The notes under the pieces are model-generated. The model made no database searches. It was not told the origin of the DNA and saw only the letters and a program-made list of their open reading frames with translations. Shown here one piece after another: positions 17,864-25,637 of a stretch of 64,000 bases of DNA. Position numbers and translations under genes: made by a program. The DNA lies in NCBI RefSeq assembly GCF_029689925.1, contig NZ_CP121445.1:2535001-2599000 (forward strand), in the 5' to 3' direction. The first letter of the stretch is position 1; every line of letters begins with the position of its first letter. This DNA is from Anaerocolumna sp. AGMB13025. Its GTDB lineage: Bacteria; Bacillota; Clostridia; Lachnospirales; Lachnospiraceae.

Positions 17864-17927
17864 GAAAGGAATGCCACAGTCATTCTTTCAGTGTAAATTG
17901 TGGCAGTGTCCGCTGGCTAGGCAGCGG
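17864..17927 (+). ncRNA. Candidate pseudoknot regulatory RNA, copy 1, with SD-proximal hairpin
   Basis: In order the RNA reads GAAAGGAAT (17864), TGCCAC (17872), ATTCTTTC (17882), GTGGCA (17900). The first pairs with the third and the second with the fourth, an interlaced arrangement that is an H-type pseudoknot. A hairpin CCGCTG/CAGCGG (17910-17927) follows directly and touches the ribosome binding site of the tartronate semialdehyde reductase gene. The same four blocks in the same order, with different loop lengths and sequences, occur at 59537-59586. I do not recognise it as a known riboswitch class. Function as a translational switch is inference. Confidence 0.5.
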
Positions 17928-17942
17928 CAGGTAAAATTTATT

Positions 17943-18827
17943 ATGAAAATTGGATTTATTGGTTTAGGAATCATGGGTAAGCCTATGAGTAAGAATTTAC
18001 TGAAAGCCGGTTATGAGCTAACCGTTTTTGATATAAACTCCTCCGCAGTGGAGGAAGTGGTTGCGACCGGTGGAGCTTTTGCCGGTTCGGCTGCCGAGGT
18101 TTCCAGACAAAGTGACATTGTTATAACCATGCTGCCAAACTCACCTCATGTGAAAGCTGCAGTTATGGGGGAGAATGGTGTACTAACGGAAGCCAGACCC
18201 GGAACTGTACTAATTGATATGAGCTCCATTGCACCTCTGGCTTCCCAGGAAATTGAGAAGGCTTGTGCAGAGAAAGGTGTTAAGATGATTGATGCGCCGG
18301 TATCCGGCGGGGAACCTAAGGCAATTGACGGAACTTTATCGATTATGGTCGGTGGTGATCGGGAAGTTTTTGATAGCGTAAAGGATATACTTAGATGTTT
18401 GGGTGCCAGTGTCGTATACTGTGGTGCAATCGGTGCAGGCAATACCACAAAATTAGCAAATCAGGTAGTTGTAGCCTTAAACATCGCAGCCTGTGCGGAA
18501 GCATTTACACTATCTAAAAAAGCAGGAGTGGATCCCGAACAGGTTTTTGAAGCAATCAAAGGCGGACTTGCAGGTTCCACCGTTATGAATGCCAAGGTTC
18601 CCATGATGTTAGATAATAATTTTACCCCGGGTTTTAAGATTGATTTACATATCAAGGACCTTACCAATGCACTGGAAACAGCACATGAAGTAGGGGCTCC
18701 CCTTCCCCTTACCTCTCAGGTTATGGAGATGATGCAGACGTTGCATGCGGATGGTTTCGGAAGTGATGATCACAGTGCCCTGGCAAAATACTATGCAAAA
18801 ATATCAGGTACAGTAATCGGAGAGTAA
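17943..18827 (+). CDS. garR: 2-hydroxy-3-oxopropionate (tartronate semialdehyde) reductase
   Basis: This enzyme reduces tartronate semialdehyde to D-glycerate with NAD(P)H in the cytoplasm. At 294 aa it has the standard length of GarR/GlxR. The N-terminus G-F-I-G-L-G-I-M-G is the dinucleotide motif, D-A-P-V-S-G-G is the substrate motif, and the lysine in G-A-G-N-T-T-K-L-A-N-Q is the catalytic one of the 3-hydroxyisobutyrate dehydrogenase family. Start ATG 17943 gives the family N-terminus; the in-frame extension to 17871 is rejected because it covers the structured leader. The SD is weak (AGG 11 bases upstream). The glycerate kinase follows 44 bases later. Confidence 0.9.
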   Translation: MKIGFIGLGIMGKPMSKNLLKAGYELTVFDINSSAVEEVVATGGAFAGSAAEVSRQSDIVITMLPNSPHVKAAVMGENGVLTEARPGTVLIDMSSIAPLASQEIEKACAEKGVKMIDAPVSGGEPKAIDGTLSIMVGGDREVFDSVKDILRCLGASVVYCGAIGAGNTTKLANQVVVALNIAACAEAFTLSKKAGVDPEQVFEAIKGGLAGSTVMNAKVPMMLDNNFTPGFKIDLHIKDLTNALETAHEVGAPLPLTSQVMEMMQTLHADGFGSDDHSALAKYYAKISGTVIGE

Positions 18828-18871
18828 ACAATAGGTATGCGCAAAGAGCGTGCGCAAGAATAGAGGTTAAT

Positions 18872-20122
18872 ATGGGAGACATCAAAAGCGAGGCATATAC
18901 AATTATAAATGAATCCATTAAAGATGTACTGCCCTATCAAGCGGTGGAAAAGGCATTGTTAAATAAAACCTTTACAGGCAGTATCGTAGTGGTATCCATA
19001 GGAAAAGCGGCATGGACTATGGCAGAGGCCGCCAAAAAAATATTGGGTTCTTCCATTACCAAGGGAATTGTGGTGACAAAGTATGAGCATTCCAGAGGAA
19101 ATATTGACGGCTTTGAGATTATAGAAGCAGGGCATCCGGTACCGGATGAGAATTCTGTCCTTGGCACGGAACTTGCAATCAAAGCAGTTGAGAACTTAAG
19201 GGCAACAGATCAGGTTATCTTTCTGATATCGGGAGGAGGATCGGCATTATTCGAAAAACCGGCTGAAGGACTGACTCTTTCCGATATGAAAGAAGTGACG
19301 GGTGCCTTGTTAAAATGCGGTGCTAATATTGTGGAGATAAACACCATTCGCAAGCATTTATCCGATGTAAAAGGCGGAAGGTTCGCTTCGATCTGTGCCC
19401 CGGCTAAGGTCTACTCCATTGTTTTATCCGATGTTATCGGTGACCGCCTGGATTCCATAGCATCCGGTCCGGCTTATCCGGACAGTTCTACGGTGGAAGA
19501 GGCACAAAATATTATAAAAAAGTATAACCTGTTATTTAATGAAACCATTCTCAAAGCATTAACCAGGGAAACTCCAAAAGAATTAAGTAATGTGGAAACC
19601 GTAATAACCGGAAGTGTAAGTGAGTTGTGCAAAGCGGTGGCCGAGAACGCGAAAAGTCTGGGATATACACCTTTCATCCTGACATCAACTCTGGAATGTG
19701 AAGCCAGTGAAGCAGGAAAATTCATTTCGTCCATTGCCAGAGAGGTACGATGTAAAAACCCCTATGGTATTAAAGCCCCCTGTGCTGTAATAGCAGGTGG
19801 GGAAACTACCGTTAAAATAAAGGGAACCGGTCTTGGAGGGAGAAATCAGGAAATTGCCCTGACAGCGGCAAAAGGGATTGCCGGTATGAAAGAAACTCTT
19901 ATATTTTCCCTGGGTTCTGATGGTACCGACGGGCCAACCGATGCTGCCGGCGGAATGGTAGACGGGGAGACCTTAGAGAAATTAAAGGGGATGGGACTGG
20001 ATCTTGATGAAATCCTTAATAATAACGATTCCTATCATGGTTTAAAAGCGGTGGATGGGTTGATTATGACAGGAGCCACCGGGACCAATGTAAATGATGT
20101 AATGGTTGTTTTGTGTAAGTAA
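18872..20122 (+). CDS. Glycerate 2-kinase, MOFRL family
   Basis: This kinase phosphorylates D-glycerate to 2-phosphoglycerate, which enters glycolysis. The 416 residues show the family features V-S-I-G-K-A-A near residue 42, H-P-V-P-D-E, I-S-G-G-G-S-A-L, I-N-T-I-R-K-H-L-S-D-V-K-G-G, L-S-D-V-I-G-D, S-G-P and the C-terminal G-G-R-N-Q-E-I-A-L and S-D-G-T-D-G-P-T-D-A-A-G-G. AGAGG lies 6 bases before the ATG. It completes a glycerate branch with the preceding reductases, and is the last gene of the catabolic cluster before an inverted-repeat element. A GckA/TtuD-type name would fit. Confidence 0.93.
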   Translation: MGDIKSEAYTIINESIKDVLPYQAVEKALLNKTFTGSIVVVSIGKAAWTMAEAAKKILGSSITKGIVVTKYEHSRGNIDGFEIIEAGHPVPDENSVLGTELAIKAVENLRATDQVIFLISGGGSALFEKPAEGLTLSDMKEVTGALLKCGANIVEINTIRKHLSDVKGGRFASICAPAKVYSIVLSDVIGDRLDSIASGPAYPDSSTVEEAQNIIKKYNLLFNETILKALTRETPKELSNVETVITGSVSELCKAVAENAKSLGYTPFILTSTLECEASEAGKFISSIAREVRCKNPYGIKAPCAVIAGGETTVKIKGTGLGGRNQEIALTAAKGIAGMKETLIFSLGSDGTDGPTDAAGGMVDGETLEKLKGMGLDLDEILNNNDSYHGLKAVDGLIMTGATGTNVNDVMVVLCK

Positions 20123-20157
20123 ACAGGATACAATTGCCTCATATCAACGCTTATACT

Positions 20158-20376
20158 GTGCCAAGAACTGTAGCAAATTTCAAAAGTTCAATTACCTGGG
20201 TGAGAGTATGAATTATGTTTTGTAAAAAAATAGTAATGTATGCGCGTATGGCTGCAAGCAAGAGAAAGCGGCAGCCTATTAACGCGAAAGAACTTGGAAC
20301 AAAAAATTGTAAAACATAATCCATATTCTAGGCCCAAGTTCAGTAATCTTGACGATTTTGCAACGGCCCTTTAAAC
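20158..20376. repeat. Inverted-repeat (MITE-like) element, copy B, complete
   Basis: The left arm (about 20158-20230) and right arm (about 20305-20372) are imperfect inverted repeats of some 65 bases. Shared text includes ACATAAT-C-ATA-TCT and TTTGCAAC-G-CCCT at the right end. The centre holds a GC-rich hairpin, GGCTGC/GCAGCC, flanked by CGCG on both sides. The arms match the element at 1-147. No coding capacity is seen. The remaining bases up to the gene at 20539 are AT-rich with no recognised feature. It lies between two converging genes. Confidence 0.65.
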
Positions 20377-20538
20377 ATTAAAACATGTATCGAGTTTTAA
20401 TTGGTATTCGAAAAATTTTATGATTCATTTATTCATATAATCGCATGACTAAAAATAGGACGGTTTTGTAAGAGTCGAGTCCCTGTCAGCTTAATTAAGC
20501 GTCTATAAAAGTAACGGCTGAATACACAATCGTGAGCA

Positions 20539-21600
20539 TCAATTCGAGGATTTACACATGAATTTGCAATATTGGTTCCAAATATAAATTATGTAATCCC
20601 CTTTGGTAAATAATCGCAGGCTGTCTGGATTCCCGCATAAACGAACCATTTCAGAAATTGTAACTGTGCTTATTAATCTCTGGGCAACTGAATTGTTGTT
20701 TTGATAATTTTTTATTACCTGATTTATTCCATCTCTCTTAACATTACCCAGGCACCACCAATTTGATGGCTGAATCTCATTTGGGAACACATCAAAATCA
20801 CAATTGATATAAAATACCGGCGTCTCAGAAACAATGGAGCTGGTCGCAGTATCTTCCAGTAACTCTTTTATCAGAACATTTTCCGGTTTGCCAAAAATTT
20901 CAGATAAAGAGCTGCAATTACAGTGCCTTAAAGTCAATTTAACTAAGTAGTCAGGTATTTCCTTCAAATCATCTTTGGTAATTCTTATATTATATAATTT
21001 TTCATTTTCACCATCACAGGAACCTTGATGCAGAAAAAGAGCAAATTCCTGTCCGATTTCCTTACAGCGGTTAACTAAATCCAGCTTTGTTATTAAAGCT
21101 TCAATATAAGGTAATTCCTTGATGTTTTGTTTGTTTATAAAAATCTGAATTCTTGGTGCAATGTGATGTCTTAGTAAAATATCAATGGTGCTTATGATTT
21201 CTTTAAATGCTCCTTTTCTGCCAACATAATTATCCGTGGTCTCTTCTGTTCCGAATAAAGTCAGCTGGCATATCCGTACCCCCAGAGAATACAGCCAATC
21301 AGCATAAGTATCATCTCTAACCATTCTCCAAAAACTTATCAATTCGAAATGAGATTTTTTATTATCTGAGAGTTTAGTTTCGAAATCCCAAAGCTCTTTA
21401 TAATCACCTCTGAAATCAGGTTCTCTGTACCAGCTGGATATTTCAAATTCTTCTGTAAACGGTCGGAAAGCCTGGGATATATATAGCAAGTCTTCCCCAG
21501 TCATATCACCGTTTGGTGCAGTACCCAGCCAACAATGTTTACATCTGTTGGGGCATCCCGCCATATCCAAACAGGCTATTATTTTCTTGAATTTATACAT
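20539..21600 (-). CDS. Radical SAM protein linked to argS
   Basis: This 353-residue protein has the radical SAM cluster motif C-x3-C-x2-C at Cys16, Cys20 and Cys23 (G-C-P-N-R-C-K-H-C), so it should bind a 4Fe-4S cluster and cleave S-adenosylmethionine. Further features are L-T-L-F-G-T-E-E-T-T, barrel-like alternation, and scattered cysteines in the C-terminal half (R-H-C-N-C and N-W-W-C-L-G-N, the latter SPASM-like). AAGGAG lies 9 bases before the ATG. It starts 42 bases after argS and is probably in the same T-box-controlled transcript. The substrate is unknown; a link to arginine or arginyl-tRNA is inferred from context only. Confidence 0.8.
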   Translation of the reverse strand: MYKFKKIIACLDMAGCPNRCKHCWLGTAPNGDMTGEDLLYISQAFRPFTEEFEISSWYREPDFRGDYKELWDFETKLSDNKKSHFELISFWRMVRDDTYADWLYSLGVRICQLTLFGTEETTDNYVGRKGAFKEIISTIDILLRHHIAPRIQIFINKQNIKELPYIEALITKLDLVNRCKEIGQEFALFLHQGSCDGENEKLYNIRITKDDLKEIPDYLVKLTLRHCNCSSLSEIFGKPENVLIKELLEDTATSSIVSETPVFYINCDFDVFPNEIQPSNWWCLGNVKRDGINQVIKNYQNNNSVAQRLISTVTISEMVRLCGNPDSLRLFTKGDYIIYIWNQYCKFMCKSSN

Positions 21601-21642
21601 AAAACTACGCTCCTTATGCAGCTAAAAGCTGTGATTTCAAAT

Positions 21643-23316
21643 CTACATTGTCTCCACTGGTTCAATCCCAAGAATATGAAAACAGTTAAGTATTACCTGC
21701 TTCACCGCTATAATTAATTGAAGTCTGGCTGCTTTAAGTTCTTCACTGGAAGCATTTATAATCGAATGCTGGTGATAAAATCTTGAAAACTTCTGAGCTA
21801 GTCCATACAGGTAGTTGGCAATGATGTGAGGACTTAAGGTTTTGGCTGCTAATGCGATTACTTCGTTCATTCTGCCTAGTTCCAGAATCAGTTCCAGTTC
21901 TTCTTTTTCTACCAGTAAGGAATAATCGGGGTTCAGGTCCTCTATATTTTCACAATTCTTAAGAATTGAAAAAATCCGAGCTAAGCTGTACTGTAAGTAA
22001 GGTCCGGAATCTCCTTCAAAGCTTAAGGCATTATTCCAGTCAAAGGTTACGTTTTTATCGTTTGAAGTTTTTAGGATGGAATATTTGACTGCGCCATATG
22101 CAATTGCTTTGGCGGTTTGCTCATCTGCATAATCCCTTCTTTTTTGAATCTCGGCGTTAGCTTTTAAATAAGCTTCCTCCATAAAGTCCTCAAGCAGTAC
22201 CACCGTTCCGTTTCTGGTTGCCATTTTGCCTTCTGCTAACAGTACGAAGGAATAATGGATTACTTCGGGGGAGGGATATCCTAAAAGGTCAAGAACAGCA
22301 GCGATTTGTTTAAAGTATAACTTTTGGTCTTCGCCCAGAACAATAATATTCCGGTCGGTATTCTTTTTTACCTTATCTATGGTGTAGGCAATATCACGAA
22401 GAGGGTATAACGAGGTTTTATCCTTTCTTGTCAGTACGAAATAAGGAGACTTCATGGGAAGATTATAGTCGGACTGGTTTAAGACATAACGGCCTTCGAC
22501 ATCTTCTTCCAGTCTGCCGGTGCTTTTCAGTTCATTTAAAATCTCCTCTAAGCGTTCATTAAATAAATAATCCGATTCATAATCAAAAGAATCATAGTTA
22601 ATATCCAATTCCTTTAATATACTGGTCTGTCCCTGGATACAGATATTTACCAGATTACGGAACTGTGCTTTTACGGTTTCATCTCCATGTTCCAACTGAT
22701 ATAAAAGGTCAAAGATTTCCTGTTCTAAATCAGGATTCTCTTTTATTTGCTGATTCATATCGATATATAAATCCAGAAGGTCTTTAAAGGTAACCTGCTC
22801 TCTTTTTCTGGCTCCAAGTAAAAGCATAGCAATCTGTTTGCCGATATCGTTGACAAAGTAATGAACCTCGGTTTGATAGCCTTCAAACCGTAACAGTCGG
22901 ACAATGGTATCGCCGATAATAGCATTACGGGCTCTGCCTACATGGGGAGAGGCATTGGGATTGATGCTGGTATGTTCAATCAAAGCTGTTTTATTAAGAC
23001 CACTCTGACTAGAACCATAGGTTTCTTTCTTAGTAAGGACTTCTGATATGATGGTCTGAAACAAAATATCTTTTTTTATAAAGCAGTTAAGGTATCCGCC
23101 GGTGATATCGACTTTATCAATAAAAGATAAGGGTTTTATGACTTCTGATAACTCCATAGCAATATCTTTTGGTGCTCTTTTTCTTATCTTGGATAAATGA
23201 AAACAGGGGATTGAGATATGACCGGTTTCCACGGTAGGAGCAGCCGAAAAAATAACATCGCAGTCTCCATAGTTTTTCTGAATTTCTTTCTTAATCTGAT
23301 TTTGAAAATATTGCAT
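21643..23316 (-). CDS. argS: Arginyl-tRNA synthetase
   Basis: This cytoplasmic class I synthetase charges tRNA-Arg. The signature appears as S-P-H-V-G-R (HIGH equivalent, residues 125-128) inside I-E-H-T-S-I-N-P-N-A-S. As often in ArgRS, the KMSKS lysine motif is degenerate: M-A-T-R-N-G-T-V-V-L-L. An N-terminal additional domain (about 1-85) and the C-terminal anticodon-binding helical domain ending I-E-P-V-E-T-M are present; 557 aa is normal. AAAGGAG lies 7 bases before the ATG. The sequence is of the type seen in eukaryotes and some bacteria. Expression is controlled by the T-box upstream. Confidence 0.95.
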   Translation of the reverse strand: MQYFQNQIKKEIQKNYGDCDVIFSAAPTVETGHISIPCFHLSKIRKRAPKDIAMELSEVIKPLSFIDKVDITGGYLNCFIKKDILFQTIISEVLTKKETYGSSQSGLNKTALIEHTSINPNASPHVGRARNAIIGDTIVRLLRFEGYQTEVHYFVNDIGKQIAMLLLGARKREQVTFKDLLDLYIDMNQQIKENPDLEQEIFDLLYQLEHGDETVKAQFRNLVNICIQGQTSILKELDINYDSFDYESDYLFNERLEEILNELKSTGRLEEDVEGRYVLNQSDYNLPMKSPYFVLTRKDKTSLYPLRDIAYTIDKVKKNTDRNIIVLGEDQKLYFKQIAAVLDLLGYPSPEVIHYSFVLLAEGKMATRNGTVVLLEDFMEEAYLKANAEIQKRRDYADEQTAKAIAYGAVKYSILKTSNDKNVTFDWNNALSFEGDSGPYLQYSLARIFSILKNCENIEDLNPDYSLLVEKEELELILELGRMNEVIALAAKTLSPHIIANYLYGLAQKFSRFYHQHSIINASSEELKAARLQLIIAVKQVILNCFHILGIEPVETM

Positions 23317-23432
23317 GGTAGTTCTCCTTTCTTTGAAAAGCCAATAGTATGGCAGTTGTCTTGTAACCTGACATGTGTGAATCCAAGCGGACCTGGCAGC
23401 AATATGCCTTCAGCGGGAGGTACTAGATCATT

Positions 23433-23467
23433 TTTACAAAAACAAAGAGTCTGGCTTGCAGGACTCT
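23433..23467 (-). terminator. Second terminator-like hairpin upstream of argS
   Basis: On the minus strand AGAGTC and GACTCT pair around a 10-base loop and are followed by TTTGTTTTTG. It lies about 110 bases after the T-box terminator and still 117 bases before argS. Two terminators in series before one gene suggest tandem control or a remnant of a duplicated leader. Confidence 0.45.
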
Positions 23468-23576
23468 AGCACCGACACGCAGTCACACCAGTGATACCTT
23501 TTTCTTATATCAATTGTACAGTCTGCATAGAGTGCTTTTTATTTTACAGAGGATATTCAGAAAACTTTCCTCGTAA

Positions 23577-23830
23577 AATAAAAAAACTTCGTCTCTAAAA
23601 AAAGAGACGAAGCATCGCGGTACCACTCTAATTGCAGCATTATAATAATGCTGCCACTCAATAAGTCTTTAACGCAGACCTGCGACCTCAATGTTTGCTG
23701 TTAACAATTTTTATGAGGTTACTCCTCAGCTCTTTTCCGGATTCATATTGATGTCAAGCTTTCACCAGGTCTTGACTCGCTGTTTCAAGGGATTAATCCG
23801 TACTTCTCTGACTCAACGTAGTTTCGTTAT
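23577..23830 (-). promoter_or_regulatory. T-box riboswitch leader of argS
   Basis: On the minus strand the T-box sequence AGAGTGGTACCGCG (23616-23629) is followed by a terminator hairpin, ACTTCGTCTCT with AGAGACGAAG (23586-23613), and a T-run. Upstream are a GAGAAGTA loop-E-like segment and a long stem I. Uncharged tRNA binding should stabilise the antiterminator and allow argS transcription. The specifier must lie in the GGAAAAGAG segment of stem I, where an AGA arginine codon can be read, but the exact register cannot be fixed by eye. The next 318 bases (23831-24148) show only AT-rich sequence with the probable promoter. Confidence 0.92.
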
Positions 23831-24148
23831 ATGTTTTATAGTTTATAACATATTTTAGTATATGAAGTCAATCATTTTCTTATTAAGCTTTAAATATTTA
23901 ATTTACATTGCCATAAGAGTTTATAAAAAGAATAAAAATTCTCATAATGAGACAAAGAACTCCTATTACAGGTAAAAGAAGTGCTTATATCTGCTTAATG
24001 ATTTTTGTATAACGAGTAAAAAGCTTTTAATTATGGTGTTGGTTTCTAAAGTCAATATACTTATTATTCATATAGATTTATATAATAAATGAAAAATTTA
24101 TTTTGTACCATTTAAGATTGATTAGGCAGTAGGTTAGCAAGCATTTAA

Positions 24149-24454
24149 TCAGTCTTTATAGATTTCTGGCTGTAAGGCTTTAAGCATGCGTATGCAATCA
24201 ATATATCCTTGAATATAAGCCATGGTACTGTATTCAGCATTCAGATGATCTCGTTTGTCTATCAAATTATCAATTATTGATTTTTGTTCTTTGGTCAAAT
24301 CTGCTATCATGTTGATAAATGCGTATTCTGCTATATCTTCCTTTTGCGCGAGTTCCTTGTAAGTGATGCTTTGATTTAAAGATTCGTCGAGAGTTGATTG
24401 TAATAGATTTGCTGCGTTTTTGATTAAAAGATTCATAAAATTGATTTGTCCCAT
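24149..24454 (-). CDS. Small helical hypothetical protein, 101 aa
   Basis: The protein is predicted to be helical and acidic, with N-F-M-N-L-L-I at the start, L-T-K-E-Q-K-S-I-I-D near the middle and A-Y-I-Q-G-Y-I-D-C-I-R-M-L near the end. The layout resembles small uncharacterised Clostridia proteins (DUF6809-like), which I recall only loosely. AAAGGAGT lies 6 bases before ATG 24454, so the upstream in-frame start at 24481 is rejected. It is divergent from the methyltransferase at 24779; the 324-base gap between them is AT-rich and probably holds two promoters, with nothing else recognised. Confidence 0.6.
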   Translation of the reverse strand: MGQINFMNLLIKNAANLLQSTLDESLNQSITYKELAQKEDIAEYAFINMIADLTKEQKSIIDNLIDKRDHLNAEYSTMAYIQGYIDCIRMLKALQPEIYKD

Positions 24455-24778
24455 ATTGACTCCTTTTTTATTGATATACAACAGTAATCTTATTGTTCTA
24501 TATTGATTATAACTTATTTATATTATTAGTTGACATCTAGTGAATGTCCGGATAAATATATTTGCAGATAAAGTTGGTTGAAATCATCAGAATCGTAAGG
24601 AAAAATGAAAATAGTATTTGTTTTACAAGAAAAATAGTATACATAGTTTGGGGTATCAATTGAAAAATGGAATTATATGGTTGACTATTTTTCTCAGTGA
24701 TGCTAGTCTAGTAGGAAGAATCTAATTTTAATAAAGTATATGGATTCAGACTTAATATCATAGAGTGGGGTGTTTATT

Positions 24779-25564
24779 ATGCAAAATGATTACTTAAATA
24801 ATTACTACAGCAATTACAACGAGGAAGGAAGGTTATTAAGCAGACATGGCTCCGTAGAATTTCTGACAACGACTAACTATATAGACAGATATCTGAAACC
24901 GGGAATGAAAATCCTTGAAGTAGGCGCGGCCACGGGGCGATATTCCCTTCATTATGCAGCGAAGGGTTACGAAGTTGAAGCGGTAGAATTAATTGATCAT
25001 AATATTGAGTGTTTTAAAGGAAATATAACCAGCGATATGAAGGTCAGTATCCGTCAGGGAAATGCCTGTGACTTGTCATTCTATCAGGATAACAGCTTTG
25101 ATATTACCTTAATACTTGGACCGTTATATCATCTATACACGTTAGAGGATAAGAAAAAAGCAGTAGCAGAAGCAGTCCGGGTAACGAAGCCTGGCGGAAT
25201 TATCTTTGCGGCATTTATCATGAATGACGGAGTAATCCTTAGTTGGGGATTGGCAGCCGGTAATCTGGCTAAGGGTATCAAAGAGGGAATAGTAACCGAT
25301 CAGTTCCATTGCGTTGGTACTCCGGAAATGCTGTTTGAGATGAGTACAGTCTCAGAGATTAAGGAATTAATGGGGAATTTCGAGTTGGATTCGCTACATA
25401 TTGCCGCATCGGACGGAATGACAAATCATTTTCGGGAAGCAATTGATAACGCTGAGGAAGAATTATTTGAGGCATGGTTAAACTATCATTTTTACACTTG
25501 TGAACGGGAAGATTTAATTGGTTTTAGTAATCACAGCTTGTATGTTGGACGGAAACGGAAGTAG
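24779..25564 (+). CDS. Class I SAM-dependent methyltransferase
   Basis: The 261-residue protein has motif I as I-L-E-V-G-A-A-T-G-R-Y-S (about residues 45-56), an acidic motif II near A-V-E-L-I, then motif IV as I-T-L-I-L-G-P-L-Y-H-L and a typical K-P-G-G-I-I-F-A. These bind S-adenosylmethionine. The substrate is not clear; L-G-P-L-Y-H-L resembles small-molecule methylases of the UbiE/ArsM-like group. Start ATG 24779 is chosen over an in-frame GTG three codons upstream because GGGGTG serves as ribosome binding site. A radical SAM gene follows 73 bases later, suggesting a shared pathway. Confidence 0.85.
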   Translation: MQNDYLNNYYSNYNEEGRLLSRHGSVEFLTTTNYIDRYLKPGMKILEVGAATGRYSLHYAAKGYEVEAVELIDHNIECFKGNITSDMKVSIRQGNACDLSFYQDNSFDITLILGPLYHLYTLEDKKKAVAEAVRVTKPGGIIFAAFIMNDGVILSWGLAAGNLAKGIKEGIVTDQFHCVGTPEMLFEMSTVSEIKELMGNFELDSLHIAASDGMTNHFREAIDNAEEELFEAWLNYHFYTCEREDLIGFSNHSLYVGRKRK

Positions 25565-25637
25565 TAAATTACCAGAAAGGTTGTTGCTATCAAGAAAATA
25601 TCAAGAAACAAATCAGATAAAGAAAGGAGTAGCCAGT

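Noticed and set aside
17871-17942. N-terminal extension of tartronate semialdehyde reductase
   Set aside because: The 24 extra residues do not fit the family and would be encoded by the structured pseudoknot leader; the family N-terminus starts at 17943.
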